A stretch of DNA of 64,000 nucleotides from Deltaproteobacteria bacterium (GTDB lineage Bacteria > Myxococcota_A > UBA9042 > PHBI01). Location: positions 62,001 to 126,000 of the forward strand of contig JACKFA010000013.1 in NCBI GenBank assembly GCA_020632715.1, written 5' to 3'. The stretch's first letter is position 1, and every line of letters begins with the position of its first letter. Shown here one piece after another: positions 27,459-40,265 of the stretch. A model generated the notes under the pieces. It was not told the DNA's origin. It saw nothing but the letters and a program-made list of their open reading frames with translations, and did not search any database. Both the position numbers and the translations under genes were made by a program.

Positions 27459-28532
27459 ATGTCGTCCCGTCTCTCCGCGCTCTTCGTCGCCGCGTCCGCG
27501 CTCGCGCTCGCGCCGCTCCCGGCCCTCGCCCACGGCGGCGGCGGCGGCTCCACGTCCCAGCTCGCGGCGTCCATCCCGGGCAACCCCGGCTACCCGGAGG
27601 GGGTCTTCTTCTACGGCACGCGCGCCTACGTCACCGGGCCCGCGGCCTTCGTGACCGCCGGCAGCGCCGCGTCGCGCGTGTGGGTCTACGACACGATCTT
27701 CAAGCGCATCGTCGACGAGATCCCGCTCGTGGGCGAGGACCTCGCCGCCGAGCACGCCGCGAGCGGGCTCGCCGCCGACGTGTTCGGGCGCCTCTACATC
27801 CTCTCGACGCAGCTCGGCGTCGTGCGCGTGACCCCCTATGGCCGGAACCGGCAGGAGATCTACGCGCCGCCGCTCCCGGATCTCCCGCCCTGCATCACCT
27901 CGCCCGCGCCGTGCTCGCCGGCGCCCTTCGACGCGCCGCCCCTCCCGAACGACATCGTCTTCGACCGCCTCGGGCGCGCCTACGTCACGGACTCGCTCCA
28001 GGCCACCGTCTTCCGGATCCCGTATGGCGGCGGCACGCCGGAGATCTGGCTCCAGGACCCGCGCTTCATCGCGAGCTTCGGCACGAACGGCCTCGCGCTC
28101 TCCCCCGACGGCCGCACGCTCTACGTCGGCGTCACCGGCGATCCGCAGCCGGGCGCGATCTACAGCGTGCCGATCATGGACCACCCGACCCCCGCCGACG
28201 TGACCCTCTTCCACCAGTACGAGTACCCCGACCCCGACGGGATGGCCTTCGGCGCGAGCGGCAAGCTCTACGTGACGCTCGCTTACAGCAACGCCATCTC
28301 GGTGCTCCGCCCCGACGGCACCGAGGAGCGCCGCATCACCGGCCCCATGGACAGCCCGGGCGGCCCGATCCCGTGGGACAACCCCGCCGTGCTCTCCTTC
28401 AACTGGTGGGCGCCCGAGGTGTTCGTGACGAACCACGCCCTCCTCTCCAGCGACCCCGCGCACTTCTCGGTCTTCACGGTGCAGGTCGGCGACCGCGCCT
28501 CCGTGCCGGCGCTGCCGCTCATCCTGCCGTAG
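27459..28532 (+). CDS. Secreted SMP-30/NHL-like beta-propeller protein
   Basis: 357 residues. Signal peptide MSSRLSALFVAASALALAPL cut near LAHGGGG. Propeller-like repeats are visible: PEGVFFYGTRAYVTG, GLAADVFGRLYILSTQ, NDIVFDRLGRAYVTDSL, GLALSPDGRTLYVGVTG, DGMAFGASGKLYVTLAYSNA. This is the SMP-30/gluconolactonase or NHL type, often a binding or sugar-lactone-hydrolase scaffold; catalytic residues cannot be assigned. The ATG follows GAGGAGGAAT. It ends 58 bp before the convergent alkB homologue. Confidence 0.75.
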   Translation: MSSRLSALFVAASALALAPLPALAHGGGGGSTSQLAASIPGNPGYPEGVFFYGTRAYVTGPAAFVTAGSAASRVWVYDTIFKRIVDEIPLVGEDLAAEHAASGLAADVFGRLYILSTQLGVVRVTPYGRNRQEIYAPPLPDLPPCITSPAPCSPAPFDAPPLPNDIVFDRLGRAYVTDSLQATVFRIPYGGGTPEIWLQDPRFIASFGTNGLALSPDGRTLYVGVTGDPQPGAIYSVPIMDHPTPADVTLFHQYEYPDPDGMAFGASGKLYVTLAYSNAISVLRPDGTEERRITGPMDSPGGPIPWDNPAVLSFNWWAPEVFVTNHALLSSDPAHFSVFTVQVGDRASVPALPLILP

Positions 28533-28590
28533 CGGTCCTCGTGCGCTCGGGCGCGCCCCGCGCGGGCCCGCCCGGGCGGCCAGTCCTCGC

Positions 28591-29223
28591 TCAGCTCGGC
28601 CGCCACGCCCCGAAGTGGGCGGAGCTCCGGAACATGATCGACAGGCGCGCCCCGGCGCGCGCCACCTTCGGGACCGCGTGCTCCCACGTGCGCTGGCAGC
28701 TCCCGCCCATCACGAAGAGGTCGCCCCAGCCGAGTTGGAAGGCGCGCGACCGGCCGCCGCCGGCGGGGCGCAGGAGGAAGCGCCGCCGCTCCCCGAGCGA
28801 GACGGTGGCGACGAGGGCCTCGTCCTGCGTTCGGCCGACGTAGTCGCCGTGCCAGGCGACGCTGTCGCGCCCGTCGCGGTAGCAGGCGAGCCCGACGCGA
28901 TCGAAGGGCACGCCGTAGCGCAGCGAGAGCGCGCGGCCCATCGCGTCGACCAGCGGGTGGCCCGGGCCGTCCGCCGGGAGGCCGGCCGTGAGGCGCGGGA
29001 CGGCCACCACCCGGTCGTACATGGGGCGCTCCTGCACGCGCCAGCGCGTCGACGCCCAGAGCGCGTCGAGGAGCGCGCCGTCGCCGAGGAGCCAGCGCGG
29101 GAGGCGCTCGATCCAGGCGCCGTCCGCGAGCTCCTCGCGCGCGACGCCCTGGAAGCCCGGGTCGAAGGAGGGCGGGCCGATCGCGAGGAGCGACGGCTGC
29201 CAGCTGGGGCCGGTGATGCTCAT
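28591..29223 (-). CDS. alkB: AlkB-type Fe(II)/2-oxoglutarate dioxygenase
   Basis: 210 residues, the AlkB2-like short form. Iron ligands His125, Asp127 (WHGDYVG) and His182 (TWEHAVP); 2-oxoglutarate-binding RxxxxxR at Arg193-Arg199 (RLSIMFR). It oxidatively removes N1-methyladenine and N3-methylcytosine from DNA or RNA. A perfect match to the Myxococcus LexA box lies 13 bp upstream of the start, so it is probably SOS-induced. The short distance suggests a nearly leaderless transcript; only a weak GGGG precedes the ATG. Confidence 0.92.
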   Translation of the reverse strand: MSITGPSWQPSLLAIGPPSFDPGFQGVAREELADGAWIERLPRWLLGDGALLDALWASTRWRVQERPMYDRVVAVPRLTAGLPADGPGHPLVDAMGRALSLRYGVPFDRVGLACYRDGRDSVAWHGDYVGRTQDEALVATVSLGERRRFLLRPAGGGRSRAFQLGWGDLFVMGGSCQRTWEHAVPKVARAGARLSIMFRSSAHFGAWRPS

Positions 29224-29235
29224 GACCCCAACTTG

Positions 29236-29253
29236 CCTGAACGGATTTTCAGG
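29236..29253. promoter_or_regulatory. LexA-box palindrome before alkB
   Basis: Read on the minus strand: CCTGAAAATCCGTTCAGG. All 17 positions from CTGAA to CAGG fit CTRHAMRYBYGTTCAGS, the M. xanthus LexA consensus as I recall it. A TTGACC hexamer (-35-like, 29252-29257) overlaps its edge, so bound LexA would block polymerase. Confidence 0.75.
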
Positions 29254-29290
29254 TCAAGCGGCAACGTCGCCCCGCGCAGGCCGCCCGCGG

Positions 29291-31990
<2,700 letters not shown>

Positions 31991-32041
31991 CGTTGGGTCT
32001 CCCACATCATCGGCGCGCGCCGCGCCGCCTGCCGCGGGTTT

Positions 32042-32056
32042 GCAGCGGCCGTGCCA
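32042..32056 (-). promoter_or_regulatory. Possible sigma-54 promoter of ppdK
   Basis: Minus strand TGGCACGGCCGCTGC, with -24 TGGCAC exact and -12 CTGC instead of TTGC. It shares the TGGCACGGCCG core with the site at 50965. The start codon is 52 bp downstream. Confidence 0.45.
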
Positions 32057-32153
32057 TGGGGCGACGAGCCGCGCCGGAGGCCGACGGGAGGCCGCGCTCG
32101 CCGTCGCGGCGGGGGCGCGGGCGGGCTCTAGCGCCCGCGCCACGACACGGGAG

Positions 32154-32171
32154 TGTGTGAAAAGGCACAGT
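32154..32171. promoter_or_regulatory. TGTG-GAAAAG-GCACA element, copy 1
   Basis: TGTGTGAAAAGGCACAGT differs at one base from 37553-37570. The arms TGTGY/GCACA frame the spacer GAAAAG. It lies in the divergent ppdK-xdhC region, about 98 bp upstream of the -24 element of ppdK, a distance typical of enhancer sites. Confidence 0.4.
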
Positions 32172-32243
32172 GGCGGGCGATGACCCCCGGGTGGCGTGGC
32201 TCGCCGCTTGCCTCCGGGGCGGGTCGCGGGCGATACCGGGCCG

Positions 32244-33266
32244 ATGAACGACGTGAACGACCCGCTCGAGCAGCTCGCGCGTCTCCGCGACGCGGGGCGT
32301 CGCGCCGCGCTCGCGACGGTGGTGGCGACCTGGGGCTCGTCGCCGCGGCCCGTCGGCAGCCGGCTGACCGTGGACGACGCCGGGGCCTTCGTGGGGTCGG
32401 TGTCGGGGGGCTGCGTCGAGGGCGCGGTCGTCCGCGAGGCGGGCGAGCTCCTGCGCGAGGGCGGCGCGCCGCGCCTCCTCGAGTTCGGGGTGTCGCACGA
32501 GGACGCGTGGGCGGTCGGGCTCGCCTGCGGTGGGCGGATCAGCGTGCTCGTGGAGGCTGTCGCGCCGCCGCTCGGCGCGGCAGTCGACGCGGCGCTCACG
32601 GCGCGCTCCGCCCGGCGCTCCTTCGCGCTCGCGACGTCGCTCACGGGCGGCACGGTCGCCTGCGTCGCGCTCGACGGGAGCGTCGGCGCCGACGGCCCGG
32701 TCGCGGCGGCGGCGCGCGAGGCCCTCGGGCGGGGCGCGGCGGAGACCCGGGACCTCGCCGGCGAGACGTGGCTCCTCGCGCCGGAGCTCGCGCCGGCCCG
32801 GGTGCTCGTCGTCGGCGCCGTGCACATCGCGCAGGCGCTCGTGCCGATGGCGCGCCTCGTCGACCTCGACGTCGTCGTCGTCGACCCGCGGGCGGCGTTC
32901 GCCACGTCGGCGCGCTTCCCGGGCGCCGACGTGCGGGTGGCGTGGCCCGAGGAGGTCATCGCCGAGATCGGCGTCGACGCGCGGACGGCCGTGGTCGCGC
33001 TCAGCCACGACGAGAAGGTCGACGGGCCCGCGCTCGTCGCGGCCCTCCGCTCCGACGCCTTCTACGTCGGCGCCCTCGGGAGCCGGAAGAACCAGGCGGC
33101 GCGGCGCGCGCGCCTCCTCGCGGCGGGCTTCGCCGAGGCCGACGTCGCGCGGATCCACGGGCCGATCGGGCTCCCCATCGGCGCGCGCTCGCCCGCCGAG
33201 ATCGCGCTCGCCATCACGGCGGAGATCGTCGCCGCCCTGCGCCGCCCCGGCGAGGCGCGGGCGTGA
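32244..33266 (+). CDS. xdhC: XdhC/CoxI-family molybdenum-cofactor maturation protein
   Basis: 340 residues. N-terminal XdhC motifs: TWGSSPRPVGSRL, GSVSGGCVEGAVV, and the GLACGG Cys. C-terminal Rossmann-like domain: RVLVVGAVHIAQALVPMA, YVGALGSRKNQAARRARL, HGPIGLPIGARSPAEIALA. XdhC proteins bind molybdenum cofactor, protect its sulfurated form and load it into hydroxylases such as xanthine dehydrogenase and PaoABC. The ATG at 32244 has no strong SD. It overlaps the next gene by GTGA, so the two are translationally coupled. The only molybdenum hydroxylase in the window is at 55-59 kb. Confidence 0.93.
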   Translation: MNDVNDPLEQLARLRDAGRRAALATVVATWGSSPRPVGSRLTVDDAGAFVGSVSGGCVEGAVVREAGELLREGGAPRLLEFGVSHEDAWAVGLACGGRISVLVEAVAPPLGAAVDAALTARSARRSFALATSLTGGTVACVALDGSVGADGPVAAAAREALGRGAAETRDLAGETWLLAPELAPARVLVVGAVHIAQALVPMARLVDLDVVVVDPRAAFATSARFPGADVRVAWPEEVIAEIGVDARTAVVALSHDEKVDGPALVAALRSDAFYVGALGSRKNQAARRARLLAAGFAEADVARIHGPIGLPIGARSPAEIALAITAEIVAALRRPGEARA

Positions 33267-34318
33267 CGCCGCGCGTCGTCGGGCTCCTGCTCGCCGCCGG
33301 CGCCGCGCGCCGCATGGGCGGGCCGAACAAGCTCCTCGCGCCCATCGGGGGCAGGCCGATGGTCGCGCGGGCGGCCGCGGCGCTCGCCGAGGCGGGGCTC
33401 GCCGAGGTCGTCGTCGTCCTCGGGCACGACGCCGACGCGGTTCGCGCCGCCCTCGCGGGCGTGGCGGCGCGCGCCGTGGTGAACCCGGACCACACGAGCG
33501 GGCTCGCGTCGTCGATCCGCGCGGGGATCGCCGCCCTCGGCGCCGACGTCGAAGGCGTCGTCGTCGCGCTCGGCGACATGCCGCTCGTCCGCGCGGACAC
33601 CGTCCGGAGGCTCGTCCTCGCGGCGCGGGAGGGCGAGGAGATCGGCGCCGCCGCGCCCTACCACCGGGGGCAGCGCGGGAACCCGGTCGTCTGGGGGCGG
33701 CGCCACTTCCCGGCGCTCCTCGCGCTGACGGGCGATCGCGGCGCCCGCGACCTCCTCGCCGCGCTCGGCGACGCCGTCGCGCGGGTCGAGGCCGACGACG
33801 ATCCGGGCGTCCTCCGCGACGTCGACACCCCCGAGGACCTCGCCGCCATCGGCTTCTCCGCGTCGGGGGCGGCGCCGCCGCCCGGCGACGCCGACCTGCG
33901 CGCGCTCTACCAGGCGACCATCATGCGTCACGCGCGCGCCCCGCGCGGGCTCGGCCCGCTCGCCGACGCCACGCACCGCGCGCGCGGCGAGAACCCGCTG
34001 TGTGGCGACCGCGTCGCGCTCGCGCTCCGCTGCGACGGCGCGCGCGTCGTCGCCGCCGGCTTCGAGGGCGCCGGCTGCGCGCTCTCGATGGCGTCGGCGT
34101 CGCTCCTCGCGGACACCGTCCCCGGCCTGACCGTCGCGGACGCCCGCGCCACGCGCGCCCGCGTGCTCGCGCTCATCGCCGGGTCGGCGGGCGACGACCC
34201 AGGCGCGGGCTCGCTCGGCGACCTCGCCGCCCTCGGGAGCGTCCGCGCCTTCCCGGCGCGTCACCGCTGCGCCACCCTCGCCTGGGACGCGCTCGACGCG
34301 GCCCTCGAGGGCGTGTAG
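33263..34318 (+). CDS. MocA-like cytidylyltransferase fused to SufU-like domain
   Basis: 351 residues, GTG start overlapping the xdhC stop. Residues 1-198 are a MobA/MocA-type nucleotidyltransferase: LLAAGAARRMGGPNKLL, LGDMPLVR, RGNPVVWG. After a short linker (199-210) the rest is a complete SufU/IscU-like domain: DLRALYQATIMRHARAP, NPLCGDR (Cys247, Asp249), GAGCALSMASAS (Cys272), RHRCATLAWDAL (Cys336), the full zinc-ligand set of SufU. MocA makes the cytosine dinucleotide form of Moco; SufU accepts sulfur from the desulfurase SufS. There is no start codon or stop between the domains, so it is one polypeptide. Role as a combined nucleotide and sulfur step is inference. Confidence 0.88.
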   Translation: MTPRVVGLLLAAGAARRMGGPNKLLAPIGGRPMVARAAAALAEAGLAEVVVVLGHDADAVRAALAGVAARAVVNPDHTSGLASSIRAGIAALGADVEGVVVALGDMPLVRADTVRRLVLAAREGEEIGAAAPYHRGQRGNPVVWGRRHFPALLALTGDRGARDLLAALGDAVARVEADDDPGVLRDVDTPEDLAAIGFSASGAAPPPGDADLRALYQATIMRHARAPRGLGPLADATHRARGENPLCGDRVALALRCDGARVVAAGFEGAGCALSMASASLLADTVPGLTVADARATRARVLALIAGSAGDDPGAGSLGDLAALGSVRAFPARHRCATLAWDALDAALEGV

Positions 34319-34858
34319 CTACTTCGCCGGGCAGACGTCGCCCGCGACGACGCCGCCGCCGTCGATCGGCATGCCGCCGATGGGGCGCCCGCGGAGGGCC
34401 GCCATCACCGCGTCGACGCGGGTGTTCAGCGCGCGCTCCTCGGGGGTCTCGCCGGCCGTCCGCGGCTTCGTCGCGCCGAAGCCGACCGCCACGAGGCGCC
34501 CGCAGTCGACGCCGGCGGCGACCACGGCCTTCGCGACGGCGAGCGCGCGCTTCTCCGAGAGGGCCTGGGCCTCCTTCGCCTCGCCCGCGACGTGCCCCTC
34601 GACGCGCAGCGTGGTGACGGCCTCCTTGATCTGCAGGTAGCGCGCGATGTGCGCGACGGCGCGCCGTGAGCTCGGCGTGAGCTCGGCCGTGCCCGCCTCG
34701 AACGCGATCGGGACCGGGAGCTTCAGGACGCCGTCCTCGACCTGGAAGCGCTCGGGCTCGGGCGGCGGCGCGAGATCGGCGCGGGACGGCGAGGCGGCGA
34801 GGAGGGCGCCCGCGGCGGCGAGGGCGAGGGCGACGAGGGCGGCGGCGGGACGGGACAA
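34319..34858 (-). CDS. OmpA/Pal-like periplasmic protein
   Basis: 179 residues with a TTG start at 34858, chosen because AGGAG lies 6 nt upstream and a signal peptide begins there (SRPAAALVALALAAAGALLA, cut near SRADL). The OmpA-like domain covers about 50-170: FEAGTAELTPSSRRAV, LRVEGHVAGEAKEAQALSEKRA, VGFGATKPR, ERALNTRVDAV. It probably binds peptidoglycan from the outer membrane side; no transmembrane barrel is present. Its stop codon abuts that of the convergent MocA-SufU gene with no gap. Confidence 0.8.
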   Translation of the reverse strand: MSRPAAALVALALAAAGALLAASPSRADLAPPPEPERFQVEDGVLKLPVPIAFEAGTAELTPSSRRAVAHIARYLQIKEAVTTLRVEGHVAGEAKEAQALSEKRALAVAKAVVAAGVDCGRLVAVGFGATKPRTAGETPEERALNTRVDAVMAALRGRPIGGMPIDGGGVVAGDVCPAK

Positions 34859-35037
34859 GGCGGCTCCTGGATCTCGGGGTGGCGGACGCCGGGAGAGACG
34901 GCCCGGTGCGTCGCGCTCGAGACGACGCGGAGTCTGCCCGCGCCGCGCGGCGGCGTCGACGTCGAAGACGCGCGCGTTGCGTCGAGCCGCGCCGTCCCCC
35001 ATGCTCGAGGCGTGCGGGGAGGGGAGGGGACTCGGAC

Positions 35038-36579
<1,542 letters not shown>

Positions 36580-36585
36580 GTGACC

Positions 36586-37338
36586 TCACGGCGCCGCGCG
36601 GCGGCGCGGGAGCAGCGCGAGGCCGTCCTCGCGCGCCGTCTGCGGGGGCTCCGCCTCGGCGCGCGCGGTCGTGGCGCTCGCGCGCACGAGCGAGGGCGGG
36701 CGGCGCACGTGGGACACGCGCTGGTCGCGGCGGTGCGCGCGCCGGAGGAGGTCGAGGAGCGCCCGGTCGCGGGCCGCGTCGCCGAGCCCGCGCGCGAGGA
36801 GGGCCGACGGGGCGCAGAAGACGCCGTCCTGGTAGGCGAGCTCGTCGCCGTCGCCCTTCCAGCCGCCGACCCAGCAGCCGCCGGCGACGCCCGCGGACAG
36901 CACCAGCGGCACGCTGCCCGTGCTCGTGTAGCGGTCGTGGACCGCGGCGAGCAGGGTCTCGTTCGTGTCGACGCGGTTGACGGACATCGGGTCGCACACG
37001 CCGGAGACGAGGTCGTCCTGGGCGCAGGGGGCGCCGGAGATCGCGGCGAGGTGGTCGTCGCGCGCGACCTCGGCCCCGGCGAGGGTGAAGCGGAGGTCGC
37101 CCGGCTGGCCCGGGAGCCTCGCGATGCCCTCGAGCACGTCGCGGAGCGCGGCCGTGAGCGCCGCGTCGTCGAGGTCGGGCGAGCAGGCCCCGGCGCCTCG
37201 CTCCGCGGGCGTCGCCGGGCAGAGGAGCACGGCGCGGACCGTGACGGTCTCGCTCGCCGCGGCGGCGGGCGAGCCGCCCAGCGCCGTCAGGGCCGGGAGG
37301 AGCGAGAGGAGGGCGGCGATGGAGAGCGGGGTGCGCAT
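36586..37338 (-). CDS. Secreted protein of unknown function
   Basis: 250 residues. Signal peptide MRTPLSIAALLSLLPALTAL cut near SPAAA. Mature part has several Cys (LLCPATP, GACSPDL, GAPCAQDD, SGVCDPM, GGCWVGG, VFCAPSA), suggesting disulfides. Conserved-looking stretches VNRVDTNETLLAAVHDRYTS and VPLVLSAGVAGGCWVGGWKG. The C-terminal 55 residues are Arg/Pro-rich and low in order. No family is recognised. Start ATG at 37338. It ends 6 bp from a convergent stop. CCCTTAA direct repeats lie 74 bp upstream. Confidence 0.55.
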   Translation of the reverse strand: MRTPLSIAALLSLLPALTALGGSPAAAASETVTVRAVLLCPATPAERGAGACSPDLDDAALTAALRDVLEGIARLPGQPGDLRFTLAGAEVARDDHLAAISGAPCAQDDLVSGVCDPMSVNRVDTNETLLAAVHDRYTSTGSVPLVLSAGVAGGCWVGGWKGDGDELAYQDGVFCAPSALLARGLGDAARDRALLDLLRRAHRRDQRVSHVRRPPSLVRASATTARAEAEPPQTAREDGLALLPRRRAAP

Positions 37339-37411
37339 GGTCGTCCTCGGGCGAGCGCGGCCGGTGGTCGGAACCGCGAGAACCAACCTACGCGGCGCGA
37401 CGACCGACGCG

Positions 37412-37429
37412 CCCTTAACCCTCCCTTAA
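37412..37429. promoter_or_regulatory. CCCTTAA direct repeat, 11-bp period
   Basis: CCCTTAA at 37412-37418 and 37423-37429, 11 bp apart. This is one helical turn, as for OmpR/PhoB-type winged-helix regulators. It is unusually AT-rich for this window and lies 74-91 bp before the minus-strand gene starting at 37338. Confidence 0.35.
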
Positions 37430-37509
37430 TCGGCTCGCGCCCGCCTGCAACGCGGCGCTCGTCGTCGTGTATCCGGGCGCGACCCGGCTCGCGCGACGGC
37501 GGGCGGCGT

Positions 37510-37519
37510 GCTAATTAGC
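37510..37519. promoter_or_regulatory. GCTAATTAGC palindrome
   Basis: A perfect 10-bp palindrome, AT-rich against a very GC-rich background, 32 bp before the AfsR-like gene start. It could be an operator or part of a promoter. Confidence 0.3.
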
Positions 37520-37551
37520 GAGGCCCCCCGCTTCCCGGGCCCGGAGCGCGC

Positions 37552-40265
37552 ATGTGCGAAAAGGCACAGTCCGCGACGTCGAGCTCGCCCGTCGCGCCGG
37601 AGACGGCGACGTTCGGGCGCGGGCCGGAGCTCGCCCGCCTCGGCGCCTGGCTCGACGGCGGCGAGCGGCTCGTCACGGTGATGGGCGGCGGCGGGATCGG
37701 CAAGACGCGGCTCGCCTCGGAGCTCGCGCGCGCCCGCCGCGGCGGCGCGGAGGTCGTCTTCGTCGCGCTCGGCGAGGCGCGTGACGCGCTCGACGCGATG
37801 AGCGCCGTCGCGCGCGAGCTCGACGCGGGCATCGGCGGCGCCGGGCTCGAGCAGCTCGGCCGCGGCGTCGGGCGCGCGCTCCGGGCCCGCGGTCCGCTGC
37901 TCCTCGTGCTCGACGGCCTCGAGCGCGTCGTCGCCCCGCTCGCGCCCTTCATCGACGGCTGGCTCGACGTGGCGCCGGACGCGCAGCTGCTCGTCACCTC
38001 GCGCGAGCGCCTGCTGGTGCCGGGCGAGCGGGTGCTGATCGTGCCGCCGCTCGCGGTGGGCGCCGACGCGCGCGGGCCCGCCGTCGCGCTCTTCCGCGCG
38101 CGCGCCGCGACGGCCGGCGCCGAGGTCGCCGCGTGGGATGACGCCGAGCAGCGCGCGCTCGTGGAGCTCGTGTCGCGCCTCGACGGTCTCCCGCTCGCCA
38201 TCGAGCTCGCCGCGGCCCGGGCGGCCTCGGCGCCACCCTCGCGCCTCCTCGTCGAGCTCGAGCGCCGCTTCGAGGTGCTCGGGCCGGCCGCCGGCGACGC
38301 CCGCGCCCCCGGCATGGAGGAGGTGCTCGAGGCCTCGTGGGCCCCGCTCCCGGCCGACGCGAAGGACGCCCTCGCGCGCCTCTCCGTGCTCGCGTCCCCC
38401 TTCGACCTCGAGGCGGCCGCCGCCGTGCTCGGCCGGGACGAGCTCGCCGCACTCGACCTCGACGCGCTCCTGCGCCGGCGCTCCCTCGTCGTCGCCGGGC
38501 GCGCGCCCGGCGATCTGCAGCTCCTCGAGACGGTGCGCGACTTCGCCCGCGCCCGCGCGGGCGCCGCCGGCCTCGACGTCGAGGACGACGCCGTGCGGCG
38601 GCGCGACGACTGGGTCCTCGGCGGGCCACGGCGCTCTCGACGCGCGGCGCGGGCCTGACGGGCGCGCGCGCTCCGGGCGCTGTCGCGCCTCCACGAGCAG
38701 CTCCTCGCCGTCGTCCGCGACCACGCGGCGGGCGGGGCGAGCAGCCTCGAGAGCGCGCTTCGCGCCGCCTACGCGCTCGCCATCAGCGTGCGCGTCACGG
38801 GCGCCGCGGCGTCCGACCACGCCGGCCTCGCGGCGCTCGCGGAGCGCGCGGTCGCCGCCGGGGTGGCCCTCGCTCACGTCGCCCCAGCCTTGCTCCTCGT
38901 CGCGAGGATCGACTACGACCACGGCCGCCTCGAGGCGGGCCTCGCCGTCGCGCACCGGGTCCTCGAGCTCGCCGGTGAGGCCTCTCCCTGGGCGCCGGAG
39001 GCCATCCTCCTCGAGGCGCGCCGCGCCTTCGTGCTCGGCGAGTTCGCGCCCTCGCTGCCGCTCTGGGAGCGGGGGCGGGACGCCGCGATCGCCGCCGGCG
39101 ACGCCGAGATGGAGGCGATCGCCCGCCTGAACCACGCGCTCACCCGGGTGCGGCTCGGGGAGCGCGACGGCGTCGAGGCCGAGGTCGAGCGCGCCCACGC
39201 CCTCCTCGTCGGCGTCGGCGCCCACCACCAGCTCCCCATCCAGCGCGGCTACGCGTTCAACGTGGCCACGGCGCTCGGCGATCGCGAGGGCGCCCGCGCG
39301 AGCCTCGTCGACGGCCTGCGGGTCGCCCGCGAGGTCGGGAGCGCCCGCGACGAGATCGGCTTCGGCGTCTACCTCGCCCTGGTCGAGCTCGACGCGAGCC
39401 GTTTCGCGCCCGCCGCCGTCGCGGCCGAGGCGGCTTTTCGCCGGGCCATCCTCGCGCACGAGCACCTCGCGGGGCACAGCGCGCGGCTCGCGGCGCAGAT
39501 CGCCGTCGAGCGCGGAGAGCTCGACACCGCGCGCCAGTGGACCGACGAGTGCCGCGCGCTCCTGCGCGTCACCGGCCGGGAGATCGACGGCGCCCTCGCG
39601 GAGGCCGTCGAGGTCGCCCGGCGCGCGCTCGCGGGTGACGTCGCCGGGGCCCGGACGCTCGCCCGCAGCGTCGACGCCGCCACCCTCGGCGCCGACAACG
39701 GCGTCGCGATCGCCGCCCGCGGCGTCGCCTCCGTCGCCCTCGCCGCGGAGGCCCTCGCGGCGCGCCGCGCCGGCGCCGACGCCGCGGCCGACGCGCTCTC
39801 GCCGCGGTCGACGCCCAGGCGGCCCGCCTCCGCGACGCGAGCGGCACGAGCGACGACGCGCGGCGCGCCCTCTCGCTGGTCGCGCGCGCCATCGGCGCCG
39901 CCCGTGGCGACGACGGCGTCCTCTGCGTGGCGCCGGATCGGAGCGCCTTCCGCCTCGGGCGCCGCCCGTTCGAGGATCTCGCGAAGAAGCCCACCTTGGC
40001 GCGGCTCTTCGCGGCCCTGCTCGCGGCGCGCCTCGACCGCGGCGGCGCCCCGCTCGACCTCGCCGAGCTCGCCGAGGCGGGCTGGCCCGGCGAGCGCATG
40101 CTCGACGCCGCGCGCGACAACCGGCTCTATGTGACGCTCTCGAAGCTCCGGAAGGCCGGGCTCGAGGGGGCGCTCGAGCACGACGGCTCCGGCTGGCGGC
40201 TGCGCCCCGACGTCGGCGTGCTGTTCGTGGAGCCCGCGGCGTGGAGCGTGGTCGATGGGCCCTAG
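37552..40265 (+). pseudogene. AfsR-like ATPase regulator 1, frameshifted
   Basis: N-terminal STAND-type NTPase: FGRGPELARLGAWL, P-loop GGGGIGKTRLA, LLLVLDGLE, LLVTSRERLLVPGE, RLDGLPLAIELAAARA. Then a TPR-like helical region, then a C-terminal winged helix: KKPTLARLFAALLAARL, LAEAGWPGERMLDAARDNRLYVTLSKLRKAG, GSGWRLRPDVG. The frame is broken. A TGA at 38656-38658 sits in a stretch (about 38615-38675) where coding continues in other frames (GHGALDARRG, AGLTGARA) before returning. Near 39800 the frame shifts again (to VDAQAARLRDASGTSDDARR). Similarity continues throughout, so these are sequencing errors or very recent decay. Placing the DNA-binding domain at the C-terminus is opposite to Streptomyces AfsR. 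Confidence 0.7.
37553..37570. promoter_or_regulatory. TGTG-GAAAAG-GCACA element, copy 2
   Basis: TGTGCGAAAAGGCACAGT; TGTGC and GCACA form perfect arms around GAAAAG. It begins inside the ATG of the AfsR-like gene. It matches 32154-32171 at 17 of 18 bases. Both copies could be read as an MCEKAQ start, so a shared coding origin is an alternative. Confidence 0.4.
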
